From Incurvaria masculella (Eukaryota > Arthropoda > Insecta > Lepidoptera > Incurvariidae), in the NCBI GenBank assembly GCA_946894095.1, contig OX335646.2:15866077-15930076 (forward strand): a stretch of DNA of 64,000 nt, given 5' to 3'. Shown in pieces: positions 62,101 through 63,318 of this stretch. The position numbers and the translations under genes were made by a program. The first letter of the stretch is position 1; the number at the start of each line of letters is the position of its first letter. The notes beneath the pieces were generated by a model. It was not told where the DNA came from, made no database searches, and saw only the letters and a program-made list of their open reading frames with translations.

Positions 62101-63014
62101 TTAGCCACTCAGCAAAAACTAAGAGAGTTTGGCTGGGAGGTGTTAATGCATCCGCCGTATAGTCCTGACCTTGCACCTTCAGATTTCCACCTGTTTAGGT
62201 ATCTTCAGAATTCTTTAGGCAGTGTCAGGTTAACATCACGAGAGGACTGCCAAAACCACTTGTCGCGGTATATTGATCAGAAGTCCCAATATTTCTATAG
62301 CAATGGGATCATGTCCCTACCTACAAGATGGCAAAAAGTTATCGAACAAAATGGTACCTACATACTTTAGTTAAATGTAAATAAACCATATTAAAAAATG
62401 TTTTGAATTTTCTTAAAAAATGCGAAGAAACTTTTTCCCCAACCTAATATATAGGTATATGTACTTTCATTGTGTGGACCATCTTGAAAAATCGGTAGAA
62501 GAAGTTCAGTACATTAATTTAATTTCAATAGATTTATTATTGTTATTGGGCGCTACACCATTTTGTGTAAAGCGATTTTATTATTTATTTTGAATTAATT
62601 TATACATTTAAAATAACAAATGTATCATCAATTTTAAGTAAGTACGCATGCAACAGATGATGACTTCTAAAAATATTAAAATATTACTTTCATGAGGCAC
62701 CATTCAGCTACGAAGGTACACTATGAGAATTACACAATTACAAGTATGCAAAGTTTGAGGTTCATGAAATGTATTGTCATATCCAACACAATGTTTGGTA
62801 CTGCGAGGACCTGCTTCTCCTTGTAGGACTCCTGGCCTAACGCGATTGAGCTCGCCGCGCTGGCAAGGCGGTGTTTCCGCTGCAGGTCTTGCAGCCGCGA
62901 GCTCACTTCCAACATAGCATCGAGCGCGGCGCGGTCGTACTCCTGCCGTGCCTCCCATGGCGACAGCACACCAACAACCTCCAGTGATCTACTGCTGTCT
63001 TCGTCCTCGGACAT
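1339..63014 (-). CDS. DNAH5/DNAH8-like: Axonemal dynein heavy chain, DNAH5/DNAH8 (outer-arm gamma) type, 70 exons, 3' part beyond window
   Basis: This is the ATP-driven motor subunit of the outer dynein arm of cilia and flagella. Seventy exons on the minus strand translate in one frame to 3,462 residues. Each exon is bounded by GT and AG, and the phases agree at every junction. The order is tail, linker, AAA1 to AAA4, stalk and microtubule-binding domain, as in the family. P-loops are GPAGTGKT (about residue 1990), GPTGSGKT (2272), GEQGTAKT (2599) and GVGGSGKQ (2963). The stretches [34 protein letters not shown] and VLPLKANL point to the DNAH5/DNAH8 branch, which includes Drosophila kl-3 and CG9492; I cannot separate DNAH5 from DNAH8. 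Family members are about 4,600 residues, so AAA5, AAA6 and the C-terminus should lie left of base 1. I saw no frameshift or stop in any exon, so the gene looks functional. Exon coordinates are in the block entries below. Confidence 0.96.
1812..2054. mobile_element. 243-bp foldback MITE
   Basis: Left arm gggggtcattcagagcaaga then gtgagttcgagttcg; right arm cgaattcgaactcactctta then ctctgaatggaccccc. The arms pair over about 38 bp. It is noncoding and lies in the last intron visible in the window. Confidence 0.7.
2860..4004. other. Introns around exon 68, nothing recognised outside the exon
   Basis: Apart from exon 68 (3042-3209) I see no gene. A GC-richer stretch at 3818-3950 (gatgcgcccgtacgcgaatt, ggccggggtgtatcgccgtg) stands out from AT-rich surroundings. 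It may be a repeat remnant of unknown type. Confidence 0.4.
5611..9154 (-). CDS. DNAH5/DNAH8-like: Dynein heavy chain exons 59-64: AAA4 module
   Basis: Exons: 8951-9154, 8458-8598, 8208-8312, 7329-7513, 6404-6537, 5611-5742. They encode residues 2841-3141. Exon 61 carries the AAA4 P-loop [16 protein letters not shown]; glutamine in place of the usual threonine is normal for this family. Exon 62 has [20 protein letters not shown], exon 63 ends [10 protein letters not shown] and exon 64 begins [19 protein letters not shown]. An acidic loop, [18 protein letters not shown], in exon 59 corresponds to a variable acidic loop in DNAH5. The intron between exons 62 and 63 contains a dead Tc1/mariner-superfamily transposase remnant. 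Confidence 0.96.
6785..7060 (+). pseudogene. Dead Tc1/mariner-superfamily transposase C-terminus
   Basis: Pieces in two frames: [29 protein letters not shown], then [20 protein letters not shown] and [10 protein letters not shown]. The motif WPPRSPDLTPLDFFLWGYLKSKVY is a hallmark of a large arthropod IS630/Tc1/mariner DDE family. A frameshift separates the halves near 6880. It lies in the intron between dynein exons 62 and 63. Confidence 0.75.
7560..7960. other. Intron with probable repeat remnant
   Basis: This part of the intron between exons 61 and 62 contains a short segment shared with the Helitron-like repeat (tgaaagttcgaaagcccatg). It also has open frames on both strands of 60-81 codons that resemble nothing I recognise. 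It may include a LINE 3' remnant, but I cannot support that. Confidence 0.35.
9200..9470 (-). mobile_element. Decayed SINE (copy F)
   Basis: Recognisable pieces: tactggacatcgatggct, ttagtccaacacatcacatc, ttccctttatgagcacggtt and accatggagtggctcgcatt. The middle of the body has been deleted. The intron between exons 58 and 59 also holds a GA-rich stretch at about 9990-10205. Confidence 0.55.
9471..10215. other. Intron with a GA-rich stretch
   Basis: About 9990-10205 is purine-rich (runs such as agagagagatcgatgg and gagagagaaacagaaataaa) immediately upstream of the exon 58 donor side. The remainder shows no recognisable feature. Confidence 0.45.
10216..16228 (-). CDS. DNAH5/DNAH8-like: Dynein heavy chain exons 51-58: AAA3 module
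   Basis: Exons: 16176-16228, 15015-15216, 14084-14345, 12870-12992, 12011-12128, 10909-11004, 10574-10680, 10216-10379. They encode residues 2466-2840. Exon 53 contains [15 protein letters not shown] (P-loop at about 2599) and exon 54 the Walker [10 protein letters not shown]. Exons 55-56 read [19 protein letters not shown] across the junction, and exon 58 reads [22 protein letters not shown]3 is the regulatory nucleotide site that gates stepping. Exon 51 is only 53 bp and was placed by phase and by the match [18 protein letters not shown] decayed copy of exon 52 sits on its upstream side (15270-15400). Confidence 0.96.
11093..11411. repeat. Interspersed repeat with cgagtccgactcgcacttgg end
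   Basis: Runs from agggttccgtacccaatggg through a run of gtcc units and atctcatgaaccgtaacag to ggtacggaacccttcgtgtg and gagtccgactcgcacttggc then a T run. Its outer parts, gggttccgtacc and ggtacggaaccc, are complementary. Related sequence lies at 16323. This repeat type is common in moth and butterfly genomes from general knowledge. Confidence 0.7.
11412..12869. other. Introns around exon 55, nothing recognised outside the exon
   Basis: Besides exon 55 (12011-12128) there is only AT-rich sequence. A moderately GC-rich segment at 12285-12370 (cagcatccggatgctgaaac) has a small self-complementary word, but no gene or known repeat was identified. Confidence 0.4.
13321..13800. mobile_element. 480-bp TTAA-flanked MITE, family 1, copy 1
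   Basis: Starts ttaaggcgctaggactagcc and ends ggctagtaccaggcccttaa, an imperfect inverted repeat flanked by TTAA, the target site of piggyBac-type transposases. It has no transposase; a 62-codon open frame inside is conserved only because the copies are so similar. It lies in the intron between exons 53 and 54. Confidence 0.85.
14640..14840 (-). mobile_element. tRNA-like-headed SINE copy I
   Basis: On the minus strand the copy contains gtttgaatcccagg, which resembles the tRNA B box. It continues with gagattgaaatgtgcatttt, gcagctcactctatggtcga, aaacccatgtaaaattatag and ccctacttactaggtggta. The last segment is the same body that follows the 5S head in copies A and B. Confidence 0.65.
15270..15400 (-). 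pseudogene. Decayed duplicate of dynein exon 52
   Basis: Plus-strand words such as catgcgtgtgcg, ccaactccaacgctgcaccg, caaggtgcaggtcc and aagct-tgg follow, in the same order, the words of exon 52 (catgcgcgtgcg, ccagctccagcaccgcgccc, ccaggtgccggtcc). Divergence is heavy and the dynein frame is not kept. It lies on the upstream side of exon 52, unlike the other two exon duplicates. Alignment ends were judged by eye and are approximate. Confidence 0.65.
15529..15632 (+). other. Isolated exon-like block on the plus strand
   Basis: A 104-bp block between tttgacag and gtaagtgtta is open in one frame and GC-rich compared with its surroundings. It encodes [20 protein letters not shown], then [14 protein letters not shown]. 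It does not match any dynein segment on the minus strand. The sequence resembles a helical, TPR-like stretch, but I do not recognise the protein. It could be an exon of a nested gene, a captured gene fragment in a mobile element, or a retained fragment of a retrocopy. Confidence 0.35.
16323..16510. repeat. Partial second copy of the 11093 repeat, opposite orientation
   Basis: Begins aaaaccggccaagtgcgagt then aggactcgcacacgaagg, the complement of the right end of the 11093-11411 repeat. It diverges after about 90 bp. Confidence 0.65.
17000..17546. mobile_element. TTAA-flanked MITE, family 2, copy 1
   Basis: Ends are ttaaggtggcccaacccgc and cgggttgggccaccttaa, an 18-bp near-perfect inverted repeat bounded by TTAA. 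The interior is AT-rich and noncoding. It lies in the intron between exons 50 and 51, next to a partial lepidopteran repeat at 16323. Confidence 0.85.
17810..20566 (-). CDS. DNAH5/DNAH8-like: Dynein heavy chain exons 46-50: AAA2 module
   Basis: Exons: 20465-20566, 19269-19491, 18917-19046, 18340-18557, 17810-17946. They encode residues 2196-2465. Exon 47 holds the AAA2 P-loop GPTGSGKT followed by [10 protein letters not shown] and [11 protein letters not shown]. Exon 48 gives [20 protein letters not shown], and exon 49 gives [19 protein letters not shown] and [17 protein letters not shown]2 normally binds ATP structurally without cycling. A partial decayed copy of exon 49 lies just downstream at 18160-18300 and lacks a donor, so it should not be spliced in. 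The intron between exons 46 and 47 holds a 738-bp Harbinger-like MITE. Confidence 0.96.
18160..18300 (-). pseudogene. Decayed duplicate of dynein exon 49 (3' half)
   Basis: This stretch repeats the downstream two-thirds of exon 49 (18340-18557) in the same orientation. It reads [19 protein letters not shown] and [19 protein letters not shown], where the real exon reads [19 protein letters not shown]. The donor position, CTCGAG|GT in the real exon, is CTCGAGGG here, so the splice site is gone. Homology stops around 18300, so there is no matching acceptor end. The likely origin is a local tandem duplication. A former alternative exon is possible but unsupported. Confidence 0.85.
19669..20406. 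mobile_element. 738-bp Harbinger-like MITE
   Basis: Starts ggtccgatttttcaatagtc and ends gactattgaaaaatcgggcc. This inverted repeat of about 28 bp is flanked by TAA on both sides (19666-19668 and 20407-20409), the three-base duplication typical of PIF/Harbinger elements. Variants of the motif tcagtcagat recur inside. No transposase is present. It fills most of the intron between exons 46 and 47. Confidence 0.75.
20930..24047 (-). CDS. DNAH5/DNAH8-like: Dynein heavy chain exons 41-45: AAA1 catalytic module
   Basis: Exons: 23909-24047, 23427-23637, 22619-22775, 21837-22030, 20930-21095. They encode residues 1907-2195. AAA1 is the main ATP-hydrolysing site of dynein. Walker [16 protein letters not shown] is in exon 42 (about residues 1990-1997), Walker B CFDEFNR in exon 43, and [16 protein letters not shown] in exon 44. 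The arginine-bearing [17 protein letters not shown] is in exon 45. All catalytic motifs are intact, which supports an active motor. A decayed second copy of exon 42 lies in the intron on its downstream side (22959-23115), and a short inverted-repeat element sits between the two. Confidence 0.97.
21229..21370 (-). mobile_element. SINE body fragment (copy E)
   Basis: The inverted SINE 3' half: tttttttatgcaacctgaca, ccgaaggaattaggtgccat, then ggaccttccctttatgagca. It shares the ccgaaggaattag variant with copy D, so both belong to the same older subfamily. It lies in the intron between exons 44 and 45. Confidence 0.7.
22150..22425 (+). pseudogene. Dead mariner-type transposase C-terminus
   Basis: One frame reads [20 protein letters not shown] and EKMKSWRN before stops. 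This is the conserved block after the third catalytic aspartate of another mariner lineage ([18 protein letters not shown]). The aspartate position reads asparagine (PCNFF). It is unrelated at the nucleotide level to the two mariner copies described above. Confidence 0.65.
22959..23115 (-). pseudogene. Decayed duplicate of dynein exon 42 (AAA1 P-loop exon)
   Basis: The plus-strand text from aatagtccagatcctttgac onward parallels the exon 42 region beginning aatagtccagaacctctgaa at 23412. Read on the minus strand it still gives [10 protein letters not shown] and LNCIDQMD. The glycine-rich P-loop has been destroyed (CEHQQY in place of GPAGTGK), and a TAG replaces the lysine of GKLVIV. It lies in the intron between exons 42 and 43, on the downstream side of its parent. 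It cannot encode a working AAA1 segment. Confidence 0.85.
23174..23400. mobile_element. 227-bp MITE with about 45-bp inverted ends
   Basis: The left arm cggcgcaaagctttaccacc, then agatggccccacataaaact, is mirrored on the right by gttatgtggcgctatctggt and ggtaaagttttgcagccg. No coding sequence and no clear target duplication. It lies between exon 42 and its decayed duplicate. Confidence 0.72.
24232..34193 (-). CDS. DNAH5/DNAH8-like: Dynein heavy chain exons 29-40: linker domain
   Basis: Exons: 34030-34193, 33117-33260, 32925-33035, 31958-32112, 31089-31174, 30535-30588, 30308-30453, 26049-26220, 25417-25665, 25014-25148, 24520-24645, 24232-24437. They encode residues 1325-1906, the DHC N2/linker that swings across the AAA ring in the power stroke. 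Strongly conserved stretches are [16 protein letters not shown] (exon 32), [19 protein letters not shown] (exon 36) and [20 protein letters not shown] (exon 37). Exon 34 is only 54 bp ([18 protein letters not shown]). Exon 36 uses a GTCTGC donor. The 4.1-kb intron between exons 35 and 36 carries a SINE split by a LINE, yet both flanking splice sites look normal. Confidence 0.95.
26470..26612 (+). mobile_element. LINE 3'-end fragment with (GAAACT)n tail
   Basis: The text gaagtttcttgtcggctctt, cttcgccagaag, acgaatccgagtgtgtaata and actgaaactgaaactgaaac is a LINE 3' untranslated end with a short tandem tail. The same end occurs as a 62-bp insertion at 56658. It shows a small open frame of about 74 codons on the plus strand, which I regard as fortuitous. 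Confidence 0.6.
26700..27125 (+). pseudogene. LINE reverse transcriptase C-terminal remnant
   Basis: The plus strand reads, with stops, [48 protein letters not shown], and further on HNSVPPSAK. This is the C-terminal region after the RT palm in Jockey/CR1-type LINEs (consensus [11 protein letters not shown] and RRAxRLIxD). It is decayed and has no catalytic part. Confidence 0.7.
27351..29915 (-). mobile_element. Jockey-like LINE, 5'-truncated, nested in a 5S-headed SINE
   Basis: The element is minus-oriented. Its tail is an (ATAAA/TTTA) repeat at 27351-27367. The 3' untranslated part contains a GT/GA microsatellite at 27548-27612. The 5' end lies inside the endonuclease coding region at 29915. 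Flanking gtttat (27345-27350 and 29916-29921) is a likely target-site duplication. The host SINE resumes exactly where it was broken. Confidence 0.88.
27632..29908 (-). pseudogene. LINE ORF2: end of endonuclease plus reverse transcriptase, one frameshift
   Basis: From the 5' side the frame reads [17 protein letters not shown] (C-terminal endonuclease motif), then [13 protein letters not shown] and [11 protein letters not shown] frameshift near 29268-29300 moves to the second frame (from 29308 to 27632), which holds the reverse transcriptase. There I see [63 protein letters not shown] and the catalytic [10 protein letters not shown]. The RT frame of about 550 codons is otherwise intact, so the insertion is fairly young. 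Architecture and motifs fit the Jockey group; exact clade is inference. Confidence 0.9.
30190..30260 (+). repeat. Short shared repeat segment
   Basis: The phrase ttttcgcagtcccccgaaag then ttcgaaatcccataggcg also occurs near 7858-7902 and in both Helitron-like copies (39455-39490 and 40578-40617). It is a small piece of the same repeat family. Confidence 0.45.
30836..31030 (-). mobile_element. Decayed SINE body (copy G)
   Basis: Pieces match copy A in order: ggaactggacatatgtggct, gaaggaattaggtacaatga, tcattgccgcttcgactatc, aacaacccgaagaggctt. It is heavily mutated, so the insertion is old. Confidence 0.55.
31175..31957. other. Intron between exons 32 and 33, nothing recognised
   Basis: AT-rich; the short open frames look random. 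No terminal repeats or transposase motifs were seen. Confidence 0.45.
32330..32700 (-). pseudogene. Endonuclease-reverse transcriptase LINE C-terminal remnant, decayed
   Basis: Minus-strand pieces are [19 protein letters not shown] and WWFGRVERM. They match the order NAVEM..., CGVS.TDR..., WFGHVERM in RTE-like LINE tails. There are many stops and shifts. It lies in the intron between exons 31 and 32. Confidence 0.6.
33261..34029. other. Intron between exons 29 and 30, unclassified
   Basis: Balanced base composition, unlike most introns here, with words such as ccgtcagccggggcgtagcc and accaactccgcggaggggtg. This suggests an old mobile element, but I found no terminal repeats or coding motif. 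Confidence 0.35.
34320..34639. other. GC-rich unclassified stretch before the RTE remnant
   Basis: Sequence such as ttgcctcgggaagaaggcac and cgtttgccggcggggtaagg is GC-rich. It leads directly into the RTE remnant and could be another part of that LINE or a different element. Open frames on the minus strand are not recognisable. Confidence 0.35.
34640..35075 (+). pseudogene. RTE-type LINE 3'-end remnant
   Basis: The frame reads [74 protein letters not shown] and [11 protein letters not shown] before a stop. This is the conserved C-terminal tail of endonuclease-reverse transcriptases of the RTE type, widespread in insects. Only the 3' end is present. It starts in the 6.6-kb intron shortly left of the Helitron-like repeat. 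Confidence 0.82.
36418..37696 (+). mobile_element. mariner element, copy 1, both terminal repeats present
   Basis: The 5' end begins ggtcggggaaaaagtctttt right after TA. The 3' end is gaaactttttccccaacc, its inverted partner (ggttggggaaaaagtttc read from the other strand). The terminal repeats are about 28 bp with a few mismatches. Length is 1,279 bp, standard for mariner. The transposase frame is opposite to the dynein gene. The element sits inside a larger repeat that is itself in the 6.6-kb intron. Confidence 0.93.
36597..37586 (+). CDS. mariner transposase, copy 1, truncated by a stop 12 codons early
   Basis: This is a DD34D transposase. It has an N-terminal paired helix-turn-helix ([20 protein letters not shown], then GRPITDKMD) and catalytic aspartates in [23 protein letters not shown] and [14 protein letters not shown] count 34 residues between the second and third aspartates. 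Normal length is about 341-345 residues; this frame ends at 329 because a CAA codon became TAA after LPTRW. The downstream codons still read [11 protein letters not shown], so one substitution explains it. The start ATG follows the same leader as copy 2. Whether the missing C-terminal residues abolish activity is unknown. Confidence 0.93.
   Translation: MSESNEEIRYILKFYYKKGKNATQAAKKICDVYGPSAVSVRVAQIWFQRFQSGNFNVKDARRSGRPITDKMDTIFEKVEQDRHISSYDVAEELGIDHKTVLAHLKKTGYTKKLDIWVPHELTERNLMNRVLICDSLLRRNETEPFLKKLITGDEKWITYDKNVRKRSWSKAGQASQTVAKPGLTRNKVMLCVWWDWKGIIHYELLPPGRTIDSELYCEQLMRLKQEVERKRPELINRRGVVFHHDNARPHTSLATQQKLREFGWEVLMHPPYSPDLAPSDFHLFRSLQNYLGSVRLTSREDCQNHLSRYIDQKSQYFYSNGIMSLPTRW
38440..39125. 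repeat. Foldback region with many ttatacg/cgtataa motifs
   Basis: The left half carries cgtataa-type words (gcataacgtataatagtcac, acaacgtataatatta). The right half carries their complements (ttatacgttgtgactattat, ttatacgttctgcatg). The arms are inverted about a centre near 38800. About a dozen copies of the heptamer are visible. It sits inside the first Helitron-like copy as an insertion absent from the second. Confidence 0.7.
39651..40789 (+). mobile_element. Helitron-like lepidopteran repeat, copy 2, complete
   Basis: Uninterrupted 1.14-kb copy starting directly at the 3' end of copy 1. The order is actagctgcggtacccggct, ggttctcaaggattttattc, gcagtttgtatgacagcccc, a C-rich tract (about 40504-40555), cgcagccccgtgaaagttct, then ten CATC units and ttataatattta. 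It carries no gene. The abrupt head-to-tail junction with copy 1 has no spacer. Confidence 0.65.
40834..49599 (-). CDS. DNAH5/DNAH8-like: Dynein heavy chain exons 13-28: N-terminal tail, part 2
   Basis: Exons: 49454-49599, 49026-49170, 48641-48739, 48066-48192, 46703-46805, 46411-46576, 45811-45946, 45088-45199, 44756-44820, 44472-44631, 43092-43224, 42734-42848, 42464-42603, 42060-42240, 41590-41797, 40834-40963. They encode residues 603-1324. The sequence stays collinear with DNAH5-type tails: [16 protein letters not shown] at exons 15-16, [13 protein letters not shown] in exon 18 and [13 protein letters not shown] in exon 27, with [12 protein letters not shown] in exon 28. Exon 24 is serine- and arginine-rich ([15 protein letters not shown]), a variable segment in the family. 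Exon 21 is only 65 bp and could not have been called without its neighbours. The following intron, 34194-40833, is the largest in the window. Confidence 0.92.
40964..41589. other. Intron between exons 27 and 28 with GA microsatellite
   Basis: A short (GA)n run lies at about 41229-41247. The rest is AT-rich with no recognised element. Confidence 0.45.
43800..44279. mobile_element. 480-bp TTAA-flanked MITE, family 1, copy 2
   Basis: Same length, orientation and ends as the copy at 13321-13800. I count about four mismatches by eye over 480 bp, so the two copies separated recently. It lies in the intron between exons 22 and 23. Mobilisation in trans by a piggyBac-like transposase elsewhere in the genome is the simplest explanation. 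Confidence 0.87.
45554..45781 (-). mobile_element. SINE body copy C, lacking its head
   Basis: This is an inverted copy of the SINE body: tttatgtgactggacatgg at the poly-A end, then caccacatgggaactaggtg, ggacaattttcattgccgc and ccaacccgggcgggataaac. It stops at accacctagtaag, where the ggtcccc segment and head should follow. It is a 5'-truncated copy very close in sequence to copies A and B. Confidence 0.85.
45947..46410. other. Intron between exons 18 and 19, nothing recognised
   Basis: AT-rich noncoding sequence. No repeat shared with the rest of the window was noticed. Confidence 0.45.
47095..47960 (+). pseudogene. Jockey-like LINE reverse transcriptase fragment, decayed
   Basis: Plus-strand pieces: [87 protein letters not shown] and the catalytic [10 protein letters not shown]. 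These are RT palm and finger motifs of Jockey-group LINEs. Stops and shifts occur near 47526 and 47645. It fills most of the intron between exons 16 and 17. Confidence 0.85.
48193..48640. other. Intron between exons 15 and 16, nothing recognised
   Basis: Noncoding sequence with no repeat or gene that I can support. Confidence 0.45.
49757..50292. mobile_element. TTAA-flanked MITE, family 2, copy 2
   Basis: Ends ttaaggtgggccatcccgc and gggttgggccaccttaa. The interior closely follows the 17000-17546 copy (atacaaacggggaaagaaga, gactacagcggtcgtggttt). It has several small deletions relative to copy 1. Confidence 0.85.
50397..50772. mobile_element. TTAA-flanked MITE, family 3
   Basis: Starts ttaaggtcggcccgtaagc and ends gcttacgggccgttcttaa. 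The inverted arms continue inward (tacaaacgtagtttac against gtaaactacgtttgta), so the 376-bp element could fold over most of its length. Its ends differ from those of families 1 and 2. Confidence 0.82.
50790..52830 (+). pseudogene. CR1/L2-like LINE, reverse transcriptase with multiple breaks
   Basis: Translated pieces in order are [96 protein letters not shown] and the catalytic LFADDTKFF. They continue with [39 protein letters not shown] and [19 protein letters not shown]. The last motif typifies the CR1/L2 group. Frameshifts near 51440 and 51570 and stops near 51871, 52048 and 52375 make it inactive. It starts just right of a TTAA element (50397-50772). Confidence 0.88.
52890..53260 (-). 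pseudogene. Dead mariner-like transposase fragment
   Basis: Minus-strand pieces: [16 protein letters not shown] (second catalytic motif, HHDN changed to HHYN) and [19 protein letters not shown] (third motif, with D changed to N). Both catalytic aspartates seen here are mutated. It follows the CR1/L2-like LINE within the same intron. Confidence 0.72.
53673..60520 (-). CDS. DNAH5/DNAH8-like: Dynein heavy chain exons 2-12: N-terminal tail, part 1
   Basis: Exons in transcript order: 60410-60520, 59903-60014, 59331-59470, 58763-58964, 57204-57367, 56170-56346, 55123-55226, 54399-54618, 54135-54281, 53870-54009, 53673-53757. They encode residues 69-602, the start of the DHC N1 region, which dimerises heavy chains and binds intermediate chains. 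Recognisable stretches are [16 protein letters not shown] (exon 7), [17 protein letters not shown] (exon 8), [19 protein letters not shown] (exon 9) and [18 protein letters not shown] (exon 10), each matching DNAH5-type tails in order. Exon 3 ends at a GTTGGT donor (59902 leftwards). The more common-looking site two bases away would break phase. Exons 2-4 are the least conserved and rest mainly on phase and splice sites. Confidence 0.9.
54908..55090 (+). mobile_element. SINE fragment of the tRNA-like subfamily (copy J)
   Basis: Contains aggctgaaatgtgcattttc, gagaatgcgagtcacaccat, ggtgcaaaacccacgtaaat and ccttccctacttaat. The head is missing. It lies immediately before the left end of dynein exon 8, ending about 30 bp from it. 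Confidence 0.55.
55262..55530 (+). pseudogene. LINE C-terminal remnant
   Basis: The plus strand gives [13 protein letters not shown] and, in another frame, [19 protein letters not shown] and YLPAAV. That order is typical of the last 100 residues of Jockey/CR1-like ORF2 (LFYRYFHG..., RT.R.WN.LPA.VF). It is not long enough to classify further. Confidence 0.6.
56410..56790 (-). mobile_element. SINE copy D (divergent body, no 5S head), interrupted by a 62-bp LINE tail
   Basis: The minus-strand SINE body runs from the poly-T at 56410 through ccgaaggaattaggcgccat and accaacccgggcgggcttaa to ggggacctaca. After a foreign 62-bp segment (56658-56719) it continues ctacagttttacatgggttc and atggaacagctcgcatttgt. 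That last segment is the upstream body of the tRNA-like subfamily rather than the 5S subfamily. Confidence 0.82.
56658..56719 (+). mobile_element. Extremely truncated LINE 3' end inside SINE copy D
   Basis: Only 62 bp: tgtcataatgacgaatccga, gtgagtaatatacatctaat, then ggaggaaataaagaaactga and aac. The same tail with extra gaaact repeats occurs at 26550-26612. It is flanked by ctaca on both sides (56653-56657 and 56720-56724), and the SINE sequence is continuous across it. This fits target-primed insertion of a LINE tail. Confidence 0.8.
57535..57873. mobile_element. 339-bp MITE with inverted ends
   Basis: Left end tagtcccaattgtcgcctaa then ttggcgtttacgg; right end ccgtaaacgcccatttaggt then ggctgggacta. 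The ends pair over about 34 bp with mismatches. SINE copy B begins a few bases to the right, so the SINE probably landed at or near the element's edge. Confidence 0.7.
57880..58259 (+). mobile_element. SINE with 5S rRNA-derived head, copy B, intact
   Basis: A complete copy of about 380 bp: tggcccagtggcgcgacact, then ccgaagttaagcaacgctgg and ttggatgggtgacc (5S-like), then ggtccccttccttatttact, the body with cccgcccgggttggtacc, and a poly-A tail at about 58249-58259. It begins a few bases after a short inverted-repeat element (57535-57873). No clear target-site duplication was found. It is not a functional 5S gene, because only the central part of 5S is present. Confidence 0.88.
58340..58710 (+). 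repeat. Degenerate direct repeats in intron between exons 5 and 6
   Basis: The phrase catcaagtagctctgactgc then tagagtatgatagtgtc recurs with changes: gactgctagaatgcgatagt (about 58577) and catcaagtcgctctgactgt then aaagtgtgacagtg (about 58655). Each is followed by ...acttac/acacttat and an A/T-rich stretch. Three units with irregular spacing are visible. No function is suggested. Confidence 0.55.
59560..59770 (+). mobile_element. SINE with tRNA-like head (copy K)
   Basis: The segment ggtcatgggttcaatcccca contains a perfect tRNA-type B box (ggttcaatccc). It is followed by tgccactactgtctttctct and ttttgtcacaaatgcaagct then gttccgtggtt. It is not a tRNA gene, because no acceptor or anticodon stem can be formed around it. 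Confidence 0.6.
60521..61299. other. Left part of intron 1, possible repeat remnants
   Basis: A segment at 60640-60790 (gagaccacacgggaagagct, tcgtctcttacgacatgcac then gggaaa) resembles widespread insect LINE 3' ends, but I cannot classify it. The remainder up to the mariner break at 61300 is AT-rich. Confidence 0.35.
61300..62444 (+). mobile_element. mariner element, copy 2, 5' end missing
   Basis: This copy is nearly identical to copy 1 from aattaggaaaatgtgtg (61300) through the 3' terminal repeat gaaactttttccccaacc. Left of 61300 the sequence is unrelated to copy 1, so about 125 bp including the 5' terminal repeat is lost. It lies in dynein intron 1. Without one terminal repeat it should not be mobilised. 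Confidence 0.9.
61345..62370 (+). CDS. mariner transposase, copy 2, full length (341 aa)
   Basis: The open frame is uninterrupted from [10 protein letters not shown] to [10 protein letters not shown]. It has the same helix-turn-helix and DD34D catalytic triad as copy 1 (D in TGDEKW, HHDN and APSDF). It differs from copy 1 at only about eight residues (for example WFKRF for WFQRF, FDVK for FNVK, PFMKK for PFLKK). This is the only complete transposase frame in the window. The residues known to be needed for mariner catalysis are present. Expression would need a promoter, since the normal 5' leader is cut. Confidence 0.94.
   Translation: MSESNEEIRYILKFYYKKGKNATQAAKKICDVYGPSAVSVRVAQIWFKRFQSGNFDVKDARRSGRPITDKMDAIFEKVEQDRHISSYDVAEELGIDHKTVLAHLKKTGYTKKLDIWVPHELTERNLMNRVLICDSLLRRNETEPFMKKLITGDEKWITYDKNVRKRSWSKAGQASQTVAKPGLTRNKVMLCVWWDWKGIIHYELLPPGRTIDSELYCEQLMRLKQEVERKRPELINRRGVVFHHDNARPHTSLATQQKLREFGWEVLMHPPYSPDLAPSDFHLFRYLQNSLGSVRLTSREDCQNHLSRYIDQKSQYFYSNGIMSLPTRWQKVIEQNGTYIL
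62445..62810. other. Right part of intron 1, nothing recognised
   Basis: AT-rich sequence between the mariner 3' terminal repeat and the exon 1 donor. No feature was seen. Confidence 0.45.
62811..63014 (-). CDS. DNAH5/DNAH8-like: Dynein heavy chain exon 1 (start codon)
   Basis: This exon encodes residues 1-68, beginning [15 protein letters not shown] and ending SYKEKQ. The ATG at 63012-63014 is the first in-frame ATG; the open frame continues upstream only through non-ATG codons. The donor is taken as CAG|GTCCTC at 62810. A second GT six codons later, GCA|GTACCA, would also keep phase 0 and add three residues. The next exon (60410-60520) continues as [11 protein letters not shown], which fits the basic helical start of the family's tail. 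The N-terminus is acidic and poorly conserved in this family, so start and donor are less certain than the internal exons. No TATA box or initiator was recognised upstream. Confidence 0.75.
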
Positions 63015-63318
63015 CACTCCTAATTGACTTTTGCCAGTACAATTCAAGTCTGGATTATTTTGCCGATTTTTCACTACGAGAAAATGTTTCAAACTGTTTC
63101 TCGCGCCTTTCAAATAAAACAAAAGAGTGAAAAGGAACGTAATTCAAAATTGACATTTGCTGAGTTCTTTGAAAATGTCAATATTTTCTGTGGTTTGATT
63201 TAACCTTTGACGCCGCATTTATGTTCATGATATATGAGAAGGAGGTATCCTATGTGCAGTTTTGTATTTAAAAGTCGTATTCAGAGAGCACCTGTCAATG
63301 CGGAGTACGAGATTAGCA
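63015..63318 (-). other. 5' flank of the dynein gene
   Basis: It contains the untranslated leader and presumably the transcription start. No TATA box, initiator or CpG-rich promoter could be named. A long-armed foldback element begins at 63319. Confidence 0.4.

Noticed and set aside
63015..63122. Upstream extension of dynein exon 1 to 63122
   Set aside because: The frame is open, but it contains no ATG above 63014; only non-ATG codons would start it.
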